Shown here: piece after piece, positions 56,747 to 64,000 of the stretch
Layout of the letters: every line of letters begins with the position of its first letter
Numbering within the stretch: the first letter of the stretch is position 1
From: Clusia tigrina
Taxonomy: Eukaryota > Arthropoda > Insecta > Diptera > Clusiidae
Length of the DNA stretch: 64,000 nucleotides
Direction: 5' to 3'
Assembly (NCBI GenBank): GCA_920105625.2
Contig: CAKKTE020000188.1
Location: 250,001 to 314,000, forward strand
Program-made: the position numbers and the translations under genes
The notes under the pieces: model-generated
What the model was told of the DNA's origin: nothing
The model's input: the letters and a program-made list of their open reading frames with translations, nothing else
The model's database searches: none

Positions 56747-57322
56747 TGTAAAGATGGGCTCAATTAATTAATTTAGCGGCGCGAGAGCTAGCGCACAATT
56801 TCAATCGGCGACTACGAGAGTACAGCCAAATATTAGTGTATGAAGCGAAATATATGCTCGCTATGTACAGATGGGCTCAAAGTATTATTTAGCGGCGCGA
56901 GAGCTTGCGCACAATTTCAATCGGCGACTACTGGAGTACAGCCAAATATTTAATGAGAAACGAAAGGTTTGGTTTCCAGATCGAATCTGATTTATTGATA
57001 AAGTCTTATTGCTATTTATACTTTTAATTTCTTATGTGCTAAGACTTAGTACATAATATGGTTCTTAATACATAAAGAGGGCTTTTGCAATGTCAGCGGA
57101 AAGTATCACGGTCAATGCCAGCGTACATTCGTTCGAGGGCATCGAACATTAGAATGCAACGTAATCAAAAACGTGCGCTGTTCGCGCTTCATAACGTAAA
57201 TATTCTTATATGAGAGTTCGATGTACTTACGTTGCGTCTCCGCTCACATTGCATGTGCCTACGCCGCGTATGGTGTTGGCGTTTGTGTGTATATATATAC
57301 ATTATGCTTTTCATACACTACA
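56747..57322 (-). repeat. LTR, tandem unit copy 1
   Basis: 576 bp, on the minus strand TGTAGT...TTTACA. Near-identical to 60499-61074 and homologous to the solo LTR at 7330-7771. It contains an internal near-repeat: GGGCTCAA...TTTAGCGGCGCGAGAGC at 56756-56835 recurs at 56874-56951. Next to its right end, the minus strand AGTAGGATAAGGG is a polypurine tract (57323-57335). Confidence 0.9.
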
Positions 57323-57406
57323 CCCTTATCCTACTGGGAAAAAAAACTTTTGTTGGTGTTTAAACCAAAAAATTTTTTTTTTATAAAAGTATTTATGTTA
57401 TATTAA

Positions 57407-58811
57407 TTACTTAAAATTTTACCACTTTATCTTTACAATGGTGTATATTTTTTTTAATAAGTTTTTATGGAGTTCTTTTATTTCTCCTTTTATTTCTAAT
57501 AGACAATTTACATTCCGAATTTCAATTACTCTATAAGGACCATTGTAGGGTTTTTGGTTTTTCTTTCTATTCATATTTCTTACTAATACCATATCTCCTA
57601 TATTTAAATGTAGTGTGTTTTTGCCGTACAATACTTTTTTGTAGTTTCGATTTTTCGATTAATGCTTTTGCATTTTTTATTGAATAATGTAATCTAATTC
57701 TGAGTTCGTTAGCGTAGTTATCCATATTGTATATTTTTGGATTTTCTTGGCTGTCAGTACTTGAGAGGTGTGGTAATTTGCCATATACAAGCTCAAAAGG
57801 TGTGTATTGTGTGTCTACATGGGGGGTTGTATTATATGCAAATGTATAGAACGGGATCCAATTGTGCCAGTCATAGTCGTTGGTAAAAGATAACATGAAT
57901 TCATTTAATACGCGGTGATTTCTTTCTACTGATCCTAATGTTTGGTGATGGTATGGTGTTGAGAAGTGTTGTTCAATGTCTAGTAATTTGCAAATGTTGT
58001 ACATGAGCTCATTTGTGAACTCAGTGCCTCTATCTGATTTTAATGTCTTAAAATGGCCATATTTTAGGATGCATTGTTCTACTACTGTTTTAGCTACGGT
58101 TTTAGCGTCTTTGGTTTCTATTGGGTGTGCTATTACAAATTTTGTCAGTTCGCACTGTATTGTGAGTATGTATATGAATCTGTCTGACATTCTTAGTGGT
58201 CCAACTGTGTCTATTTCAAGTACTTCAAAACTTGTGTTTGGTGTGTCTGTTATTATTTCTTTTTCGTGTATATGTTTAGTTATTTTGCTCTGTGCGCATT
58301 TGTCACAGTTTTTTATAAAATCTTTCACCATTCGACTCATATTTTTCCACACATATCTTTGTTTTAGTTTTAGAGTGGTTTTTCTTATACCAAGGTGTCC
58401 TCCATGTGTTGAGTTGTGGTATTCATTTATTAATTTATATTTAATTATATCGTTTTCAATTCTTTTAGGGGTTTCATATATAATAATCTTGTATGCGAAA
58501 GGTTTTTCTTCAATATGCTGTTCTTGCAGCTTGTTAAATATATTTTTAAATTCTTCTTTTTGTACACCTTCAAAAATTATATCTTTATTCGATAGCGCTA
58601 AAATGTCGACTTTGAATTTTTTTATTTCAGATGCTAGCTTCTCCATAATCGAAACGTATTTCGTATAGTTATCACTAGATCTACTATGCATAGTTTTTGT
58701 ATTAAGAGGTGACAACTTCTCCAGAATCGAAACGGATTTCGGTGGATTATCGTTGTACCTTACGCGCAATATATTCTTATCTTTTTCATAGATTAATTGA
58801 GTACTCTTCAT
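57407..58811 (-). pseudogene. pol: integrase, unit 1 (frameshifted)
   Basis: Same protein as the 466-aa integrase of unit 2 up to residue ~402 (RQKH). There an 8-bp deletion around 57620 (between TGTGTTT direct repeats) shifts the frame: one ORF ends at 57567 and the rest of the C-terminal domain is read from 57631 to 57419. HHCC and all three catalytic residues are intact. Other differences from unit 2 are few (for example Asn/Gly near residue 21 and Asn/His in IYNMDN). Confidence 0.9.
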
Positions 58812-58839
58812 ATTTATATCGTTCGCTTTTTCAAATTTA

Positions 58840-59215
58840 AATTTTGCAATGTATCAGACGTCAGTGATAGATGTACAGTCCCAGATATGAAGTTGATCAG
58901 ACTTCTCTTGGGTTTTGTATTTTACTTGTTTTTGTTGGTCTGCATGTTTTTTGGCAGTTATAATTAATGTTCTTTTAGCTTTTTCATCGGTTTCTTTAGG
59001 AATCATTTGTTTTAAAGTTTCTGAATCAATTTTGATTCTGGAAAGTGCGTCTGCGTTGGTATTTGATTTTCCTCTTTGTAGTATGTCAAAATCAAAATGG
59101 TATTCTTGTCATTGTAAAAAGTGATACTAATGGTTAGTGGCAACTGTAAATTTTTTGACTATATAAAATTGCTAAAATTTCTTTTCAATTACTGGTTTAA
59201 CTACACATATTTTCT
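58840..59215 (-). pseudogene. pol: RNase H remnant, unit 1
   Basis: The minus strand reads EYHFDF.ILQRGKSNTNADALSRI, the RNase H end of gypsy-type pol. Further upstream KKFTVATNH resembles its F.V.TDH block with most of the intervening region lost and stops present. A basic linker continues to the integrase ATG at 58811. Confidence 0.75.
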
Positions 59216-59793
59216 TTTCAAAACTTAAATGTAAAATTTTGTTTTTGTGTATTTACTATTAAAATTTAAGCCCAAAATTTATTTCATTTTAACCTGCGAT
59301 TTTACATAACAAAATTTTGTTGTTTTTGGAAAATTTTGCAATAAATTTTATAATTTTTCTTGGTTTCCTAATGCTTTTGTTTAATGTTTCTCCATTACAT
59401 ATGTATGTATATGAATTATCAATTAGTTTCTGTTCCGTATTAATATATTTATAATAATAACATTTATATTATATATGGTCTTTAAATTAAATTAAAAGTC
59501 ACGTATGTATAGGTATATAAAAATATTAAAGATTCTTAACTAATATTTAAATGTATTAAGTTGCTTAACTATAATATTAAAATAAATTATTTGTAAGAAG
59601 TTTCGCTTACTCTGTTTCTAAAGACAAAATTATGCAAAGCTAAAATTATAACCATTTCATTTGTTATTATTTTTTTTTAAATTTATAAACATTTACAATT
59701 AAAGTCAAAGATATATATATATATATATTTTTTTTTTTAGATTAAATGCAAAAATAGTTTAAGAAAATGAGATAAAAAAATAGTTTTAAATGT
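59216..59793 (-). other. AT-rich stretch after the PPP1R14-like ORF (possible captured 3' UTR)
   Basis: 580 bp of AT-rich non-coding DNA lies between the host-like ORF's stop and pol sequence. It has no retroelement motif and is duplicated at 62977-63554. If the ORF came from a host mRNA, this is where its 3' UTR would be. Confidence 0.4.
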
Positions 59794-60162
59794 TTACAGC
59801 GTTTTAGCACGCTCCAAAAGATCACTGCTAAATTTCGATATTTCCAATTGTGGTCGTTTACAGACTGACAATAAATTAATGACATGAGATTTTCTTATGT
59901 CATCTGTGTCCATATCTAAAATTTCATCGTTGTCTACCTCGATGGCCTCGCCCGGTGGATCAAAGAGTTTCTGCACTTCATCATACAGCGACATCTCCAA
60001 AGCCAGTCTCTTTCGTATTACACTCATCTGATAGAAACCATATTTGGCGGTTAGGAACTTCTCCTGTCGCTTCTTAACTTCTGAACTTCTCTCATTAAAA
60101 TTGACGCGTAAATTTTGTTGGTTCGGTAAACCAATATTCAGTTTTTTGGGACCGCACTGCAT
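59794..60162 (-). CDS. PPP1R14/CPI-17-like PP1 inhibitor, retroelement-borne copy 1
   Basis: 122 aa, intronless, ATG to stop with no defect. Residues 36-122 fit the PHI-1/CPI-17 family of protein phosphatase 1 inhibitors: a KFLTAKYG segment aligned with the family's inhibitory R-V-T-V-K-Y site, Thr at 38; IRKRLALEM helix; DNDEILDMDTDD acidic segment (family IDELLELES); INLLSVCKRP and LLERAKTL end helices. In the family, phosphorylation of that Thr makes the protein a potent PP1 inhibitor. The usual Trp after the RRL-E helix is Ser (EMSLYDEV). No retroelement protein resembles it. It is in sense with the element, between leader and pol. Recognition is by eye. Confidence 0.7.
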   Translation of the reverse strand: MQCGPKKLNIGLPNQQNLRVNFNERSSEVKKRQEKFLTAKYGFYQMSVIRKRLALEMSLYDEVQKLFDPPGEAIEVDNDEILDMDTDDIRKSHVINLLSVCKRPQLEISKFSSDLLERAKTL

Positions 60163-60234
60163 TTTGAAAACAACTTTGGTCGATTTTATGTTGTCTTATT
60201 ACAGCCTTTTTTTGAAGTGGGTGTGAGATTGTAG

Positions 60235-60312
60235 CTAGGAGTCTTCCTTCTGGATATGTTGCTCTGCCAGTTGTTGAAATTTTTCGAATAGTTGGTGGAA
60301 ATCGGTATTCAT
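60235..60312 (-). CDS. 25-codon upstream ORF, possible gag start
   Basis: MNTDFHQLFEKFQQLAEQHI... then stop, located where gag should begin after the leader. The helical, Gln-rich composition fits the first residues of a gag. If so, the capture joint lies between 60235 and 60162. No domain is recognised in such a short peptide. Confidence 0.35.
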   Translation of the reverse strand: MNTDFHQLFEKFQQLAEQHIQKEDS

Positions 60313-60374
60313 CTTCTTATTGCAGTTTTAGGATTATTTTAGGATTGTTTAAAATTTTTGGGTTTTTAATAAAG

Positions 60375-60498
60375 TGCCAGTTTGGCAGGATTGATAAGAG
60401 AATTGCCAGTTTGGCAGGATCGATAAGAGAATTGCCAGTTTGGCAGGATCGCCATGTAAAGATGGCAGGATCGCCATGTAAAGATGGCAGGATCGCCA
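60375..60498 (-). repeat. leader repeats: 29-bp and 22-bp PBS-containing units, unit 1
   Basis: Two 29-bp units (60375-60403, 60404-60432), one partial (60433-60454), then two 22-bp units (60455-60476, 60477-60498) abut LTR 2. All contain TGGCAGGATYG, the core of the PBS. The full 14-base PBS occurs at 60441-60454, 60463-60476 and 60485-60498. Confidence 0.9.
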
Positions 60499-61074
60499 TG
60501 TAAAGATGGGCTCAATTAATTAATTTAGCGGCGCGAGAGCTAGCGCACAATTTCAATCGGCGACTACGAGAGTACAGCCAAATATTAGTGTATGAAGCGA
60601 AATATATGCTCGCTATGTACAGATGGGCTCAAAGTATTATTTAGCGGCGCGAGAGCTTGCGCACAATTTCAATCGGCGACTACTGGAGTACAGCCAAATA
60701 TTTAATGAGAAACGAAAGGTTTGGTTTCCAGATCGAATCTGATTTATTGATAAAATCTTATTGCTATTTATACTTTTAATTTCTTATGTGCTAAGACTTA
60801 GTACATAATATGGTTCTTAATACATAAAGAGGGCTTTTGCAATGTCAGCGGAAAGTATCACGGTCAATGCCAGCGTACATTCGTTCGAGGGCATCGAACA
60901 TTAGAATGCAACGTAATCAAAAACGTGCGCTGTTCGCGCTTCATAACGTAAATATTCTTATATGAGAGTTCGATGTACTTACGTTGCGTCTCCGCTCACA
61001 TTGCATGTGCCTACGCCGCGTATGGTGTTGGCGTTTGTGTGTATATATATACATTATGCTTTTCATACACTACA
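60499..61074 (-). repeat. LTR, tandem unit copy 2
   Basis: 576 bp, offset 3752 from the LTR at 56747, with one difference noticed (AAAGTCTT against AAAATCTT near 60753). It is shared by unit 1 (as 5' LTR) and unit 2 (as 3' LTR). Confidence 0.92.
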
Positions 61075-61170
61075 CCCTTATCCTACTGGGAAAAAAAACT
61101 TTTGTTGGTGTTTAAACCAAAAAATTTTTTTTTTATAAAAGTATTTATGTTATATTAATTACTTAAAATT

Positions 61171-62571
61171 TTACTTGTTTATCTTTACAATGGTGTATAT
61201 TTTTTTTAATAAGTTTTTATGGAGTTCTTTTATTTCTCCTTTTATTTCTAATAGACAATTTACATTCCGAATTTCAATTACTCTATAAGGACCATTGTAG
61301 GGTTTTTGGTTTTTCTTTCTATTCATATTTCTTACTAATACCATATCTCCTATATTTAAATGTAGTGTGTTTATGTGTTTTTGCCGTACAATACTTTTTT
61401 GTAGTTTCGATTTTTCGATTAATGCTTTTGCATTTTTTATTGAATAATGTAATCTAATTCTGAGTTCGTTAGCGTAGTTATCCATATGGTATATTTTTGG
61501 ATTTTCTTGGCTGTCAGTACTTGAGAGGTGTGGTAATTTGCCATATACAAGCTCAAAAGGTGTGTATTGTGTGTCTACATGGGGGGTTGTGTTATATGCA
61601 AATGTATAGAACGGGATCCAATTGTGCCAGTCATAGTCGTTGGTAAAAGATAACATGAATTCATTTAATACGCGGTGATTTCTTTCTACTGATCCTAATG
61701 TTTGGTGATGGTATGGTGTTGAGAAGTGTTGTTCAATGTCTAGTAATTTGCAAATGTTGTACATGAGCTCATTTGTGAACTCAGTGCCTCTATCTGATTT
61801 TAATGTCTTAAAATGGCCATATTTTAGGATGCATTGTTCTACTACTGTTTTAGCTACGGTTTTAGCGTCTTTGGTTTCTATTGGGTGTGCTATTACAAAT
61901 TTTGTCAGTTCGCACTGTATTGTGAGTATGTATATGAATCTGTCTGACATTCTTAGTGGTCCAACTGTGTCTATTTCAAGTACTTCAAAACTTGTGTTTG
62001 GTGTGTCTGTTATTATTTCTTTTTCGTGTATATGTTTAGTTATTTTGCTCTGTGCGCATTTGTCACAGTTTTTTATAAAATCTTTCACCATTCGACTCAT
62101 ATTTTTCCACACATATCTTTGTTTTAGTTTTAGAGTGGTTTTTCTTATACCAAGGTGTCCTCCATGTGTTGAGTTGTGGTATTCATTTATTAATTTATAT
62201 TTAATTATATCGTTTTCAATTCTTTTAGGGGTTTCATATATAATAATCTTGTATGCGAAAGGTTTTTCTTCAATATGCTGTTCTTGCAGCTTGTTAAATA
62301 TATTTTTAAATTCTTCTTTTTGTACACCTTCAAAAATTATATCTTTATTCGATAGCGCTAAAATGTCGACTTTGAATTTTTTTATTTCAGATGCTAGCTT
62401 CTCCATAATCGAAACGTATTTCGTATAGTTATCACTAGATCTACTATGCATAGTTTTTGTATTAAGAGGTGACAACTTCTCCAGAATCGAAACGGATTTC
62501 GGTGGATTACCGTTGTACCTTACGCGCAATATATTCTTATCTTTTTCATAGATTAATTGAGTACTCTTCAT
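61171..62571 (-). CDS. pol: integrase, unit 2 (intact, 466 aa)
   Basis: Zinc-binding domain with His at ~132-139 (YHNSTHGGHLG) and Cys 169/172 (NCDKCAQ). Catalytic core D201 (LEIDTVGPL), D260 (KSDRGTEF), E296 (GSVERNHR), spacing D-35-E. C-terminal domain with LNIGDMVLVRN and YNGPYRVIEI. 412/mdg1-type by the PYHHQTLG..ERNHR block. The first ~110 residues are an RNase H-to-integrase linker, so the ATG at 62571 may not be the natural N-terminus: in intact elements integrase is cut from a polyprotein. It could provide integration without gag or RT. Confidence 0.9.
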   Translation of the reverse strand: MKSTQLIYEKDKNILRVRYNGNPPKSVSILEKLSPLNTKTMHSRSSDNYTKYVSIMEKLASEIKKFKVDILALSNKDIIFEGVQKEEFKNIFNKLQEQHIEEKPFAYKIIIYETPKRIENDIIKYKLINEYHNSTHGGHLGIRKTTLKLKQRYVWKNMSRMVKDFIKNCDKCAQSKITKHIHEKEIITDTPNTSFEVLEIDTVGPLRMSDRFIYILTIQCELTKFVIAHPIETKDAKTVAKTVVEQCILKYGHFKTLKSDRGTEFTNELMYNICKLLDIEQHFSTPYHHQTLGSVERNHRVLNEFMLSFTNDYDWHNWIPFYTFAYNTTPHVDTQYTPFELVYGKLPHLSSTDSQENPKIYHMDNYANELRIRLHYSIKNAKALIEKSKLQKSIVRQKHINTLHLNIGDMVLVRNMNRKKNQKPYNGPYRVIEIRNVNCLLEIKGEIKELHKNLLKKIYTIVKINK

Positions 62572-62599
62572 ATTTATATCGTTCGCTTTTTCAAATTTA

Positions 62600-62976
62600 A
62601 ATTTTGCAATGTATCAGACGTCAGTGATAGATGTACAGTCCCAGATATGAAGTTGATCAGACTTCTCTTGGGTTTTGTATTTTACTTGTTTTTGTTGGTC
62701 TGCATGTTTTTTGGCAGTTATAATTAATGTTCTTTTAGCTTTTTCATCGGTTTCTTTAGGAATCATTTGTTTTAAAGTTTCTGAATCAATTTTGATTCTG
62801 GAAAGTGCGTCTGCGTTGGTATTTGATTTTCCTCTTTGTAGTATGTCAAAATCAAAATGGTATTCTTGTCATTGTAAAAAGTGATACTAATGGTTAGTGG
62901 CAACTGTAAATTTTTTGACTATATAAAATTGCTAAAATTTCTTTTCAATTACTGGTTTAACTACACATATTTTCTT
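62600..62976 (-). pseudogene. pol: RNase H remnant, unit 2
   Basis: Near-exact copy of 58840-59215 with the same stops, showing that the damage predates the duplication. Confidence 0.75.
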
Positions 62977-63554
62977 TTCAAAACTTAAATGTAAAATTTT
63001 GTTTTTGTGTATTTACTATTAAAATTTAAGCCCAAAATTTATTTCATTTTAACCTGCGATTTTACATAACAAAATTTTGTTGTTTTTGGAAAATTTTGCA
63101 ATAAATTTTATAATTTTTCTTGGTTTCCTAATGCTTTTGTTTAATGTTTCTCCATTACATATGTATGTATATGAATTATCAATTAGTTTCTGTTCCGTAT
63201 TAATATATTTATAATAATAACATTTATATTATATATGGTCTTTAAATTAAAATAAAAGTCACGTATGTATAGGTATATAAAAATATTAAAGATTCTTAAC
63301 TAATATTTAAATGTATTAAGTTGCTTAACTATAATATTAAAATAAATTATTTGTAAGAAGTTTCGCTTACTCTGTTTCTAAAGACAAAATTATGCAAAGC
63401 TAAAATTATAACCATTTCATTTGTTATTATTTTTTTTTTAAATTTATAAACATTTACAATTAAAGTCAAAGATATATATATAAATATTTTTTTTTTTTTA
63501 GATTAAATGCAAAAATAGTTTAAGAAAATGAGATAAAAAAATAGTTTTAAATGT
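62977..63554 (-). other. AT-rich stretch, unit 2
   Basis: Copy of 59216-59793 with small differences: AAATTAAA/AAAATAAA near 63250, a one-base T-run indel near 63437 and a changed TA run near 63480. Confidence 0.5.
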
Positions 63555-63923
63555 TTACAACGTTTTAGCACGCTCCAAAAGATCACTGCTAAATTTCGAT
63601 ATTTCCAATTGTGGTCGTTTACAGACTGACAATAAATTAATGACATGAGATTTTCTTATGTCATCTGTGTCCATATCTAAAATTTCATCGTTGTCTACCT
63701 CGATGGCCTCGCCCGGTGGATCAAAGAGTTTCTGCACTTCATCATACAGCGACATCTCCAAAGCCAGTCTCTTTCGTATTACACTCATCTGATAGAAACC
63801 ATATTTGGCGGTTAGGAACTTCTCCTGTCGCTTCTTAACTTCTGAACTTCTCTCATTAAAATTGACGCGTAAATTTTGTTGGTTCGGTAAACCAATATTC
63901 AGTTTTTTGGGACCGCACTGCAT
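63555..63923 (-). CDS. PPP1R14/CPI-17-like PP1 inhibitor, retroelement-borne copy 2
   Basis: Encodes the same 122 residues as copy 1. The only coding difference I see is synonymous (last Leu codon CTG in copy 1, TTG here), so the ORF has stayed open through duplication while the neighbouring integrase of unit 1 broke. The same call and reservations apply. The leader upstream reaches the window edge at 64000. Confidence 0.7.
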   Translation of the reverse strand: MQCGPKKLNIGLPNQQNLRVNFNERSSEVKKRQEKFLTAKYGFYQMSVIRKRLALEMSLYDEVQKLFDPPGEAIEVDNDEILDMDTDDIRKSHVINLLSVCKRPQLEISKFSSDLLERAKTL

Positions 63924-64000
63924 TTTGAAAACAACTTTGGTCGATTTTATGTTGTCTTATTACAGCCTTTTTTTGAAGTGGGTGTGAGATTGTAGCTAGG

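Larger units (their letters stand above)
56747..64000 (-). mobile_element. tandem 3.75-kb LTR-internal units carrying a host-like gene
   Basis: Unit 1 covers 56747-60498 and unit 2 starts at 60499 and runs off the window. Offset 3752 bp at the LTR, 3760 after an 8-bp indel, 3761 after a 1-bp indel. Only scattered substitutions separate the copies. Each has LTR, integrase, RNase H scrap, AT-rich stretch, PPP1R14-like ORF and leader repeats. gag, protease and RT are absent, so it depends on proteins from elsewhere. Confidence 0.92.

Noticed and set aside
57976..58668. 230-aa plus-strand ORF, repeated at 61736-62428, hydrophobic and Cys/Ser-rich
   Set aside because: It is the antisense of the integrase ORF, and its duplication simply follows the tandem unit.

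Overview
The window looks like repeat-rich, probably heterochromatic DNA from a higher (brachyceran) fly, perhaps a tephritid fruit fly. The evidence is AT richness, long (TA)n tracts, env-bearing gypsy elements of the insect errantivirus type, jockey, CR1-like, copia, BEL/Pao, mariner and Helitron elements, and short GTATGTA-type motifs. I see no ordinary single-copy host gene with introns. Nearly all recognisable coding sequence belongs to transposable elements, many nested or broken.

Layout. 1-1.2 kb: AT-rich, nothing recognised. 1.26-6.34 kb: an internally deleted gypsy-type element (minus strand) with LTR remnants and LINE fragments inside gag. 6.36-7.17 kb: jockey-type RT remnant. 7.33-7.77 kb: diverged solo LTR of the family seen intact at 56.7 kb. 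7.8-9.24 kb: diverged tandem non-coding repeat. 9.42-13.86 kb: almost full-length jockey LINE (minus) with a 9-bp target duplication, inserted in the LTR of a plus-strand element whose PBS and duplicated leader follow at 13.93-14.16 kb. 14.8-16.0 kb: BEL-like LTR and 3' remnant. 16.0-18.9 kb: CR1-like LINE remnant (minus). 19.1-21.35 kb: copia element lacking RT (minus). 22.50-37.28 kb: gypsy errantivirus (minus) with paired 445-bp LTRs, TGCA target duplication, gag, pol and env. Its env is split by a 7.2-kb BEL/Pao element (23.06-30.28 kb) with 433-bp LTRs, a TTAAA target duplication and an open 1762-aa gag-pol. 37.3-40.95 kb: sparse DNA with two tRNA-like sequences, a MITE and a (TA)n tract. 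40.95-49.1 kb: Helitron (plus) with a small apparent intron and a deleted helicase core, interrupted by a 3'-truncated 412/mdg1-like element (42.88-46.48 kb). 49.35-51.2 kb: GC-rich tandem repeats, then an internally deleted mariner inside (TA)n, flanked by inverted copies of one integrase segment. 51.2-54.07 kb: degenerate gypsy pol (minus). 54.07-55.05 kb: broken mariner. 55.1-56.7 kb: LTR and integrase remnant of a 412-like element.

56.75-64.0 kb: two tandem copies of a 3.75-kb LTR-internal unit (minus). Each internal region keeps only an integrase, an RNase H scrap and a 122-aa intronless ORF that looks like a PP1-inhibitor (PPP1R14/CPI-17 family) gene. I read this as a host gene captured by an LTR retrotransposon and then duplicated. 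It is the most unusual content here. The array reaches the window edge and may continue.

Most retroelements lie in one orientation (minus) from 1.7 to 37 kb and again from 51 to 64 kb. With the errantivirus and the nesting, this resembles a unidirectional piRNA cluster; that is inference only.
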